From positions 1,364,001 through 1,428,000 of the forward strand of contig OY764147.1 of the NCBI GenBank assembly GCA_963668115.1: 64,000 nucleotides of DNA. Direction: 5' to 3'. The notes beneath the pieces were generated by a model. That model was given only the letters and a program-made list of their open reading frames with translations, had not been told where the DNA came from and searched no databases. Of this stretch, positions 50,837 to 58,817 are shown piece by piece. Source of the DNA: Plut-88900 sp963668115 (GTDB lineage: Bacteria > Chloroflexota > Dehalococcoidia > Plut-88900). The position numbers were made by a program, and so were the translations under genes. The first letter of the stretch is position 1, and each line of letters starts with the position of its first letter.

Positions 50837-53662
50837 CTAACGCCGTGCCAGGGCCTCGAGGACCCGTTCGGGGGTGGCTGGGAGATCGAAGACCCGGGCG
50901 CCGGTGGCATCGGCGATGCCGTTGATGATGGCCCCGACAATGGGAACGTCGCTCATCTCGCCGCCGCCCTTGGCCCCGAAGGGCCCCTGGGAGTAGCTCC
51001 CTTCGACGGTGATCACGTCGATATCCACGGGGGCTTCCTTGATGGAGGTGAGGCCGTAGTCCTTGATGGTGCGGGTCTCGCCGGGGATGTACTGTTCGCT
51101 CAGGGCGAGACCCAGTCCGTAGACGACGCCACCCTGGCATTGGCCTTCGAAGCTGAGGGGGTGGATGATCTTGCCGGAGTCGGCGACGTAGGTGACGCGA
51201 TGGACTTTGACCTGTCCGGTCTCCGTATTGACGTCCAGCTCCGCCAGGCAGGTGGCATAGGCGAACACGTCACAGTTGGAGCCCTGGCCGGTAACCGGGT
51301 CGAAGGCCTGCTGCTTGGACTTCTCACTGTAGGTCTTGGCGAACTTGTAGGCGAAGGAGCCCTCGTACTTGGTTGGGAGGTTGTTTTCCTGAAGGTGCCG
51401 GGCCAATTGAGGGAAGGTGAGGACTTCAGCCGGGGCCCGGGTCGAGAAGATTTTACCGCCCGAGCATTCGATGTTGTCGGTGGAATCTTCAAGAATCTCC
51501 GAGGCGGCCTCTACCAGCGCCTTCTTTAATGCTATCGTGGCCTGGTGGAGCGCCCCGCCGACCATGGTGATAGTGCCCTGGGATGCGGTTATGTGATGGT
51601 AGGGCGCAGCTATGGTGTCGCCCATCACTACTTCAATGGCGTCCAGGGGCAGACCAAGTTCTCCGGCGGCAATCTGGGCCATGGCAGTCTTGCTCCCCTG
51701 GCCCTTTTCAACCGCTCCGAGATACACCTTCACTTTGCCAGATTCCAGCAGCTCCGCCGCGGCGAAATACCTTCCTCCAACACCCACGGCTCTCCAGCCG
51801 GTCCCGATGCCAATTCCTCTCTTCCAGGGGGCGGGAGGAGGATTGGATTCGGCGCGGGCACGGGCCTCGGCGTAGGGCTTTTTGGACTGTTCGAGGGTTG
51901 CCTTGACCTCGACGCTCTCTTCCAGGAGCATCCCGGTGTGGAGGGTGTCGCCGGCCTGGAGGGCGTTTTTGATCCTGAAGTCCAGCTTGTCCATGCCCAG
52001 CTTCTCGGCGAGGAGGTCCATCTGGATCTCGTGGACGAGAGCGGAGTTGATGCTGGTAATGCCGCGTATGGGGATGGCGCGGGCGCTGTTGGTGCAGGCC
52101 TCCATCACCTCGATCTTGACGTCGGGGACGAGGTAGGGGCCGGTGAGGAAGTAGGAGTTCCGGCCCACGCAGTCGTTGATTTCCTGGCCCGGCTCGTGGC
52201 TCCAGTTGCCGCCGTCGACCAGGACCTGGGTGTCTACAGCGACGAGTTTTCCATCCTTGGTTGCGCCGGTGGTGCAGTCCACCTCGAACCCGAACCACTT
52301 GGAAGACCCGAGCAGCGACTCCTCCCGGCTCAATACCACCCTCACGGGCTTCCGGGTCTTGTGCACCAAGACGGCCATCACCCCGGCCGTGACGTAGTCC
52401 TCCCGACCTCCGAAGTTTCCACCCATGGTCGGGCAGAATATCCTTACTCGGTCCTCGTCGATTCCGAGGAGGCTCGCTATGAAGGCATGGCCCTCGAAAG
52501 GCTCGTGGGAGGGGAAGTTCAGGAAGATACGGCCATCGTCGTCTATGTAGCCGAGGCCTGCCTCGGGCTCCATGTAAAAATGCTCCCACCGGGGGCTTGA
52601 GAAGGTGTTGCGGACGACAACGTCCGCCTTTTCCATGGCCGCACCGGCGTCTCCCGAAATCACCCTTCTGGAGAATATCGTGTTGGGTTCCGGGGGATTG
52701 ATCAATGGTGCATCGGGGTCGTCGGCCTTGCGAAAATCGAGTATGGGTGCAAGCTCTTCGTATTCGACTACTATCTTGGACAGAGCCTCTTCGGCAGCTT
52801 CTTCCGAGTCTGCGGCTACTGCACCAAGGGCCTCGCCCATGAACCTGATCTTGTCGCTGGGAAATAGGAATCTCTGGGGCTTGGCGTTGATCATTACGGG
52901 GCTTCCCGGAATGTCCTTGGCTGTGACGACTGCCTCGACGCCCGGCACGGCCTCTGCGGCGGAGGTGTCGATGGAGATGATGTTGGCGTGGTGGACCTTG
53001 CTGCGGAGAACTTTCGCGTAGAGGACGCCGGGCATCTTGAGGTCGGCGGCATATCGGGCGACGCCGGTAACCTTGTCTCGGTCATCCAAACGGGTGATGC
53101 TGGCGCCGACCGTCGATCCCCCATTGGGTGACCCTTTAGTTGTTAACGTGCCGGTGCGGATGGCGTCGGCAGCCCCAAGAACGGCCTCTACTACTTTCAC
53201 GTAGCCCGTGCAACGACAGATGTTCCGGGACAGGCGTTTGACGACGTCCTCTCGGGTGGGGTTGGGGTTCTTGGCAAGAAGGGCCGAAGCTTCCATGATG
53301 ATGCCGGGAATGCAGTAGCCGCATTGGGAAGCGCCCAAGTCAATGAAGGCCTGCTGGAGGGGGTGGAGGGCGTCGGGTTCAAGGTCTGCGACCTCCCTGG
53401 ATTCAGAGTGCCAGTCTGCGAGACCCTCGATGGTGATGATGGGCTTGTTCTGGGCCCGACTGGCAGGCAACAGGCAGGACATGACACCCTTGCCCCCGAA
53501 CATGACTATGCAGCTCCCGCACTCACCAACATCGCAGGCCTGTTTTGCACCGGTCAGGTCAAGGTCGTTTCTCAGGATTTCGAGGAGGGTGGTGTCGGGC
53601 GAAGCGTCAACGGTATGAGTCGAACCGTTGACATTCAGGGAGATGGGAGAGGTGGTAGTCAT
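50837..53662 (-). CDS. Molybdenum hydroxylase: fused [2Fe-2S] and molybdopterin subunits
   Basis: A 941-residue xanthine dehydrogenase-family protein. Residues 1-165 form the small Fe-S subunit: plant-type cluster in CDVGECGSCIVMF, then QCGYCIPGIIMEASALL and the second cluster's CRCTGYVKV. Residues 180-941 form the large subunit: GVARYAADLKMPGVLYAKVL, GGNFGGREDYVTAGVMA and the active-site Glu region GAKGGGEMSDVP. FAD (CoxM-like) is absent, as in aldehyde oxidoreductase of the Mop type, which is also a fusion. AGAGGA precedes ATG 53662. It oxidises an aldehyde or N-heterocycle; the substrate is unknown. Confidence 0.92.
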   Translation of the reverse strand: MTTTSPISLNVNGSTHTVDASPDTTLLEILRNDLDLTGAKQACDVGECGSCIVMFGGKGVMSCLLPASRAQNKPIITIEGLADWHSESREVADLEPDALHPLQQAFIDLGASQCGYCIPGIIMEASALLAKNPNPTREDVVKRLSRNICRCTGYVKVVEAVLGAADAIRTGTLTTKGSPNGGSTVGASITRLDDRDKVTGVARYAADLKMPGVLYAKVLRSKVHHANIISIDTSAAEAVPGVEAVVTAKDIPGSPVMINAKPQRFLFPSDKIRFMGEALGAVAADSEEAAEEALSKIVVEYEELAPILDFRKADDPDAPLINPPEPNTIFSRRVISGDAGAAMEKADVVVRNTFSSPRWEHFYMEPEAGLGYIDDDGRIFLNFPSHEPFEGHAFIASLLGIDEDRVRIFCPTMGGNFGGREDYVTAGVMAVLVHKTRKPVRVVLSREESLLGSSKWFGFEVDCTTGATKDGKLVAVDTQVLVDGGNWSHEPGQEINDCVGRNSYFLTGPYLVPDVKIEVMEACTNSARAIPIRGITSINSALVHEIQMDLLAEKLGMDKLDFRIKNALQAGDTLHTGMLLEESVEVKATLEQSKKPYAEARARAESNPPPAPWKRGIGIGTGWRAVGVGGRYFAAAELLESGKVKVYLGAVEKGQGSKTAMAQIAAGELGLPLDAIEVVMGDTIAAPYHHITASQGTITMVGGALHQATIALKKALVEAASEILEDSTDNIECSGGKIFSTRAPAEVLTFPQLARHLQENNLPTKYEGSFAYKFAKTYSEKSKQQAFDPVTGQGSNCDVFAYATCLAELDVNTETGQVKVHRVTYVADSGKIIHPLSFEGQCQGGVVYGLGLALSEQYIPGETRTIKDYGLTSIKEAPVDIDVITVEGSYSQGPFGAKGGGEMSDVPIVGAIINGIADATGARVFDLPATPERVLEALARR

Positions 53663-53844
53663 GTGCGAGGTTCCTCTTTCAATTCCACGAGTTTAGCGCG
53701 GGCGGGGGGTGGAGGGGTGGATTGTACCATGCAGGAAAGGGTTGCTTATTCCGTAATCCAGAGGATTAACCTCGCGCACACAGCAGAATACAGGTTTGAG
53801 ATCACATCCTCACTCCTTCCAATCCCGATGCCCCGCGAGGTCGA

Positions 53845-53910
53845 AGATGTCGAAGATGCGCCTAGGCGTGCGCCTATGGCGTGCACCTATGGCGTGAACC
53901 CATCCCTCCT
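53845..53910. repeat. Repeats with the GCGCCTATGGCG motif
   Basis: GCGCCTAGGC, GCGCCTATGGCGT and CACCTATGGCGTG occur in tandem, followed by AACCCATCCCTCC. The motif GGTCGAAGATGCGCC/GGCGCATCTTCGACC also appears at 1337-1352 and 1510-1525 in the E1 region, linking the repeat islands. Confidence 0.55.
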
Positions 53911-54057
53911 GAATAATCACCCCCAACCCCGCCACTCACCCCTCCCGTTCCCTCCGTCATTCCCGACCTCTACATCATCATCCCCACCCACCCTTTGCCA
54001 TCATACCCACCCCCAACACCCGTCAACCAACCCCCCAAAAACCGCACCGAAAACCCC

Positions 54058-54085
54058 TTGCTTTCTATAATATTCGTGCTAAACT
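54058..54085 (+). promoter_or_regulatory. Probable promoter driving E3
   Basis: TTGCTT (54058-54063), 16 bp, TAAACT (54080-54085). It is weaker than the E1/E2 promoter and of unrelated sequence, but in the equivalent position relative to AAGGAGGAACC. Confidence 0.45.
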
Positions 54086-54512
54086 GTTTGCAGTTCGAAC
54101 TGGTATTCAGTAACACAAGGAGGAACCAAAAACCCAGGGAAGCCCCCGAGACCCGCTCCGAGGACTCAACGCCCCAGCCCATCCCAAAGGCCCACGCGCA
54201 GGCCCGAGGCCAAAGCCAGGGATGTTGTCTCCTCACCATCGGGTCACCCGTGGCCCTTCCCTGACCATCTAGGCGATGGATAGACGCCCTGGATCCCATC
54301 TTTGTCCCGTCCTGTTCCATAACGTCACATTTTGTCCCTTTTCCCCTTACCCTGGGAGCGCCTTGGCTGTCATAGCCATTGACACTCCGGGCCCTGTGAC
54401 AGGCGCTTGAACCTGTGCCCGACCCTGGGCGCCCGAAAAACCGCTCCGACAGGAACAGGGGCCTTGTCCGACTGGGCGTCTCCCATCGCCGACCCCTCCA
54501 AAACAGACAAAC
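54058..54512 (+). ncRNA. E element copy 3 (candidate structured RNA)
   Basis: The third copy, on the plus strand. Promoter at 54058-54085; palindrome CAGTTCGAACTG at 54091-54102; AAGGAGGAACC at 54117-54127; AGGACTCAACGCCCCAGCCC from 54160; TAGGCGATGGATAGACGCCC from 54270; CCATCGCCGACCC ending near 54495. Similarity with E2 starts at TAACACAAGG and ends near 54500. The Shine-Dalgarno-like AAGGAGG has no start codon within 15 bases. No frame is conserved between copies, so a structured RNA is favoured over a protein. Confidence 0.6.
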
Positions 54513-54582
54513 CGGAAAACGAAACCCCCACAAGTGAATAGAAACCCGATACCCCACTAATCTACCGAACAAGTACGCAGGT

Positions 54583-54612
54583 TTGACACGAGTTCGGGCC
54601 AGCAAGTATATT
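54583..54612 (+). promoter_or_regulatory. Promoter of the diiron oxygenase genes
   Basis: TTGACA (54583-54588), 18 bp, TATATT (54607-54612); expected transcription start near 54619, then GGGAG and ATG 54665. Confidence 0.68.
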
Positions 54613-54664
54613 GAGTGTGGTAAGTTGGTCGCAGATAGGGTAGCCGCTCCCAGGGAGTAAAGAC

Positions 54665-55759
54665 ATGCCGAACACCACCGTTTCAGCAGGGCCGGGTGTA
54701 ACTTACGACGAGCATTACGAACCCAAACTGGACTGGATGGACTCCAAGGGCCAGTGGGGCATGAAGGCCGAGCCGGGCAAGCACGGGCTGACCCTTGAAG
54801 ATATCCAGATGGACTCCTACGGGGAGGCCCCTGAGAGCAGCTCCATAAGGTCGGGGCGGCAGCGGGGGTCGGCGGCCCGGGAGTGGAACTACCGGAGCGG
54901 CGCCTACTATGTCAACTCCAAGCAGGACGTCTGGCTCAGGAACGCCGGTGGCCTGTACGAAGAGGCCCTGCAGCGGCAGTGGAGTTCGGCTACCGACATC
55001 CCCTGGGAAACGATCAAACCCCTTCCCGATGACATCGAGCGGGCAGCGTGCCAGTTCACGACGTTCCTCAGCGACATTGAGTTCGTTGCTGCGGATATCC
55101 CGGGTCGCTGGGTCGCTACCATCAGCCCCGACTATCTTGAAACCCGGATGTTCCTGATGACCCAGATGATGGACGAGGCACGGCACCTGGACGTGTTCCG
55201 CAAACGGGCGCTGTCCAACGGCGGCGGCCTGATGCGCTCCTCCGAGGATACGATGGGTGGCGGGGTGGTAAGCATCGACATGGCGCGGGACTTTTCGGAG
55301 ATGTCCGCCCGGGTGCACGTCATAGGTGAGTCGCCTGTGCTGACCATTTTCCGCACCGGTGAGTTGCTGGCCAAGAACGAAGCCGAGAAACGGATATACC
55401 GGCTCGCGGCGCAGGACGAGTCCCGGCACGTGGCATTCGGAATCATGCACATGCGCTACATCGGGCAGACCGAGCCGGAGCGCCGGGAAGAGATCCAGAC
55501 GTACCTTGATGAAGGAGAAGAGTACCTGTTCTCGGGATCGGCGGTCGGGTCTGCTGGGACGGACAGATCGAGTACGGCCTCTATGGCGGTGCTCCTTGGG
55601 GGCGGCAAGGACAAGATCGACGAGGGATGGCGGCTGCTGATGGCGATCAACAGGCGCCAAATGCGGGAATGGGTGCAGAGGGTCAAATCGGCTGGGTTCG
55701 AGGAGCGATTCACCAACGGTCGGGCGCACCCAGAGGTCCTGAAGCTGCTCCGCAACTGA
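54665..55759 (+). CDS. Ferritin-like diiron oxygenase, catalytic type
   Basis: A 364-residue four-helix-bundle protein. The diiron carboxylate signature is complete: Glu139 (SDIEFVA), Glu171 and His174 (DEARH), Glu222 (VIGESPVL), Glu252 and His255 (DESRH), i.e. E...ExxH...E...ExxH as in bacterial multicomponent monooxygenase and ribonucleotide reductase R2 folds. It would activate O2 to hydroxylate or desaturate a substrate. No regulatory protein or reductase is adjacent. A paralog lacking most ligands follows at 55840. Substrate unknown; an aromatic or alkene hydroxylase is plausible. Confidence 0.85.
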   Translation: MPNTTVSAGPGVTYDEHYEPKLDWMDSKGQWGMKAEPGKHGLTLEDIQMDSYGEAPESSSIRSGRQRGSAAREWNYRSGAYYVNSKQDVWLRNAGGLYEEALQRQWSSATDIPWETIKPLPDDIERAACQFTTFLSDIEFVAADIPGRWVATISPDYLETRMFLMTQMMDEARHLDVFRKRALSNGGGLMRSSEDTMGGGVVSIDMARDFSEMSARVHVIGESPVLTIFRTGELLAKNEAEKRIYRLAAQDESRHVAFGIMHMRYIGQTEPERREEIQTYLDEGEEYLFSGSAVGSAGTDRSSTASMAVLLGGGKDKIDEGWRLLMAINRRQMREWVQRVKSAGFEERFTNGRAHPEVLKLLRN

Positions 55760-55839
55760 TTGCGTCGGGCCTGGATGTCCTTATCTGGCGCCCGGATCCC
55801 TGTCCGAGTGAAACGAACTTCACCACAGGTTAACTAAAC

Positions 55840-56952
55840 ATGCCCACATCAGAAGAAAAAATCGAGGATCAGCAGAAAACCGGCGTCAAAAGACACCAGC
55901 GTATCCTGCAGGAGATAGTGGAGGAGGAAGCGTCCGAGACTCCCCAACTATCGCTTGACTGGATGGAGCACAACCTGGAGTGGGGAGTAAGGGTAAAGCC
56001 CGGAAAGAAGGGCTTGACCATTGGGTCCCTAAACGTAGGGATCTATGGTGAGGTCCCCGAATACCACGAGGACCGGACTCGGGCTTTGCGCGGGGCCTAC
56101 CCCAGTGCGGAGCGCCCATTCATTGCCAACATCAACCTGAGGCACAAACGGGAACTGTGGGCCGACAATGCCGCCGATCTATATGAAGAGACTATTCAGA
56201 AGCGATGGGTGCCGGCAACCGACATTCCCTGGGACACTATCGAGCCGCTGCCGGACGACGTTGAAAGAGCAATGTGCCAGCTTTGTACGGAGCTGTGCCA
56301 GCAGGCAAACGTTGAATACGAAACGGTGGCGGGGTGGATCCAGCAGATGTCCTACGGCTTCCACGAGGTTAAGGTTTTCCTGGCCTCGGAGGTGTTTGAC
56401 GCTGCCCGGCACTTCGACGTGTTCAGAAAGCGGGCGCTGAGCAATGGCGGAGGCCTGGGCCTCGAGAGCCGGGCCGAAGTGGACAGGGTGATACTGCAGA
56501 GCAACAACGACTGGACATCGACGTGCCTGTTCCTGCATGTTCTCAGGGGCTCGTTCACGCAGACTCTTTACCGATACGGAGAGATGTTTGCACACAATCC
56601 AGCGGAGAAGGCGATATTCGCGCGATGCCTCCAGGATAAGGCAAGACACCTGACATACAGCCTGGCCCATATCAAGTATTCATTCTCCGAGCAGCCGCGC
56701 AAGGAGAGGGTGTTTCAACGGGTTCTTGATATCGCGGAGACCCAGATGGTGAGAGACCTGAAGGACCCGGTGCTCCCCGAGTCCCTGGGAGTGATCATGG
56801 GCAACGGGGTGGAGGGAGTCAGGACCGGGATGCGGCGGGTTGGCAACCTGCTGGGAGATTTTGTCAGGACGTACCTGGCAAATGCTCGATATGTCGGGCT
56901 GGACCGGTCGGAGAGGCTGGCAGAGGGGTTGGCAGTATATCGGGACATGTAG
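55840..56952 (+). CDS. Ferritin-like diiron paralog with degenerate metal site
   Basis: A 370-residue paralog of the preceding protein, aligned over almost the whole length (EWGVRVKPGKKGLT, DNAADLYEETIQKRW, TDIPWDTIEPLPDDVERA, FDVFRKRALSNGGG). Three of the four metal Glu are replaced: Ala188 (DAARH), Gly237 (RGSF) and Lys267 (DKARH), while Glu159, His191 and His270 remain. Such loss is typical of the non-catalytic partner in an alpha-beta heterodimer (as TmoE beside TmoA). The 80-bp gap and same strand imply co-expression. Confidence 0.85.
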   Translation: MPTSEEKIEDQQKTGVKRHQRILQEIVEEEASETPQLSLDWMEHNLEWGVRVKPGKKGLTIGSLNVGIYGEVPEYHEDRTRALRGAYPSAERPFIANINLRHKRELWADNAADLYEETIQKRWVPATDIPWDTIEPLPDDVERAMCQLCTELCQQANVEYETVAGWIQQMSYGFHEVKVFLASEVFDAARHFDVFRKRALSNGGGLGLESRAEVDRVILQSNNDWTSTCLFLHVLRGSFTQTLYRYGEMFAHNPAEKAIFARCLQDKARHLTYSLAHIKYSFSEQPRKERVFQRVLDIAETQMVRDLKDPVLPESLGVIMGNGVEGVRTGMRRVGNLLGDFVRTYLANARYVGLDRSERLAEGLAVYRDM

Positions 56953-57062
56953 TCCCGTGCCGGTTGCTGACAAACTTTCTGCCCAAGTCCGAAACCATTA
57001 AAATCTCACTTCATTTCGGCGCGCCTGCCGTTCTTATACTCCAGGAATAGGACAATAACGAT

Positions 57063-58055
57063 ATGAAATATGGCGTTGGGATTGTGAGCAACCTGCCCGT
57101 GGCCCGGGTGGTGGAGCAGGTGAAGTTGGCGGAGGACCTGGGCTACGAAAGCGCGTGGATGATCGACTCGCAACTCACTTGCCGCGAGTTGTACGTGACT
57201 CTCACAGCCTGTGCACTGGCAACATCCCGGATCAAGCTGGCGGCTGGGGTCACGGCCCCACGGACACGACATGCGAGCGTGACGGCGGGGGCGTTCGCAA
57301 CGCTGCATGACATTGCGCCGGGCAGGTTGATACTGGGGATGAGCGTCGGGAACACGCTGGTGAACAGCATCGGGGCTAAGAGGTCTACCATCGCATCGCT
57401 GGAGGAGTACGCGGCGAAGGTCAGGGGTCTGCTGGGGGGTGGGGAGGTTGAATTCGGGAGAGGGGTCAGGAATGGCATCTCTTACCTGGATGGGCCCACT
57501 GGGATACCGATATATTTTGCAGTTTCGGGGCCGAGGATTACGAGGTCGGCGGGTCGGGTGGCGGATGGTGTGTTGCTGCATTACGGGGCGGAGCCAACAT
57601 TGGTGAAGGAGGGGCTGAATCTTGTGGAGGAAGGTGCGAGGGAGATGGGTCGTGACGTGGAGGAGGTAGAGAAGGCGGCTTGGGTGATAACGTCTGTGGC
57701 GGAGGAGCGGGCCGTGGCTCGGGCGCACGTGCAGGGTCGGGTGCTGACGATGTTGAACATGGTGGACAAGAGTCGGTTCAGCGATGAGGACAGGCGGGCG
57801 ATTGAGGTGTTCAAGAGAGATTACAACTTTGCGAGCCTTGGAGGTGCGGAGTTGCCGCCTGTGCCGGGCCTCGACTCTTTCATTGACAGGTTTGCCGTGG
57901 CCGGGGATGGGGGAGAGGTAAGGGAAAAAGTTGCGGCGCTGGCTGAGATGCAGGGGATCAACGAGGTCGTGATCACGCTACCCGGGGCAGGGGGGCCTTA
58001 TCCCTCTTTCGAGGCGATTATCGAGAGGTTTGCGGAGGCGGTGTTCGGGGGGTGA
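57063..58055 (+). CDS. LLM-class flavin-dependent oxidoreductase (F420/MER-like)
   Basis: A 330-residue luciferase-like enzyme closest in style to methylene-tetrahydromethanopterin reductase-type members. VKLAEDLGYESAWMIDSQLT, AAGVTAPRTRHASVTA, FATLHDIAPGRLILGMSVG and the late TLPGAGGPYPSFEAIIERFA. A likely cofactor is F420, since the short N-terminus and MER-like pattern resemble F420-dependent members. It follows the diiron genes by 110 bp on the same strand. Substrate unknown. Confidence 0.88.
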   Translation: MKYGVGIVSNLPVARVVEQVKLAEDLGYESAWMIDSQLTCRELYVTLTACALATSRIKLAAGVTAPRTRHASVTAGAFATLHDIAPGRLILGMSVGNTLVNSIGAKRSTIASLEEYAAKVRGLLGGGEVEFGRGVRNGISYLDGPTGIPIYFAVSGPRITRSAGRVADGVLLHYGAEPTLVKEGLNLVEEGAREMGRDVEEVEKAAWVITSVAEERAVARAHVQGRVLTMLNMVDKSRFSDEDRRAIEVFKRDYNFASLGGAELPPVPGLDSFIDRFAVAGDGGEVREKVAALAEMQGINEVVITLPGAGGPYPSFEAIIERFAEAVFGG

Positions 58056-58064
58056 GTGGAGCTC

Positions 58065-58817
58065 TCAGAGGACTTGGTAGACGTAGACTTTGTGGGCAAC
58101 CTCGGGTTCGCCGTAGGGGAGGCTCTGGAAGTAGGGTGTGTCTTCCGAGAGGCGCCATAGACTTCGGCGCTCAAGGTCGTCCTGTTTGCGCTTGAAATCG
58201 GACTCGACGGGCTCCTGGTGGAGCATGCTGAAAACGATGATGCCGCCGGCCCTGGTAATCCTCACCAACTCGTCCAGGGACGAGGGCGGCGCGTGTCCGA
58301 CGGTGAGCACCCCCATAGCAACTACGCCTGCGAAATGTGCATCGGGGAAGTCCAGGGGATCGCCGAGGGCCATCTGTCGGGTGGCACGGTAGATTCCCTT
58401 GCTCGCGGCGACCTTGAGCATGCCCCCAGAGATGTCCAGGGCGGTGAGGTTGGAGTAGCCGAGTACGTGTAGGGCTTCGCCCAGGAGGCCGGTGCCCGAG
58501 CCGGCGTCGAGGATGGGAGCGGAGGTGTCGGAGAGGTGCCTGACTACGAGGCCGGCGATGACGGGCGGCATGCGGTAGCCTGAGGCGGCAAGGTCAGCGT
58601 CGTACTGGGTGGCCCAGGTGTCGTATTGCTCCAGCAGCTGTTCTTTGCTCTCCAGGTTGTAGGCTGCTGCAAGCCGACTCTGATGTGGTTCGATTCCCAA
58701 ATTTACCTTGTCTGAATGGGACTCTACGAAGTAATGTTGCGGATCAGGAGGGGTAGTCGGGGGAGTAGACGTTTCTTTGGAAGGCGTCGGCGGCGCGGAG
58801 GACGGTGGCGTCCTCAC
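58065..58817 (-). CDS. Class I SAM-dependent methyltransferase
   Basis: A 250-residue Rossmann-fold methyltransferase. Motif I is PILDAGSGTGLLGEALHVLG, then LTALDISGGMLKVAAS and the C-terminal VARITRAGGIIVFSML-type strand. The first 30 residues are Pro/Thr-rich and may not be translated, because the start used overlaps the upstream amidase by 74 bases; TTG further downstream near 58695 is an alternative. It methylates a small molecule (Methyltransf_11/25 type). It is translationally close to the amidase. Confidence 0.82.
   Translation of the reverse strand: MRTPPSSAPPTPSKETSTPPTTPPDPQHYFVESHSDKVNLGIEPHQSRLAAAYNLESKEQLLEQYDTWATQYDADLAASGYRMPPVIAGLVVRHLSDTSAPILDAGSGTGLLGEALHVLGYSNLTALDISGGMLKVAASKGIYRATRQMALGDPLDFPDAHFAGVVAMGVLTVGHAPPSSLDELVRITRAGGIIVFSMLHQEPVESDFKRKQDDLERRSLWRLSEDTPYFQSLPYGEPEVAHKVYVYQVL

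Larger units (their letters stand above)
53663..54664. other. Intergenic repeat region with element E3
   Basis: No protein gene is supported. It contains palindromic repeats near 53845-53910, polypyrimidine stretches, the third E element (54058-54512) and, at 54583-54612, the promoter of the diiron operon. The gene on the left reads away from it, so it separates two divergent units. Confidence 0.7.

Noticed and set aside
53970..54605. Minus-strand open frame covering E3, partly similar to a plus-strand frame over E2
   Set aside because: Similarity reflects DNA-level repeat identity. Differences between copies change amino acids freely, E1 does not keep the frame, and the promoter reads the other strand.
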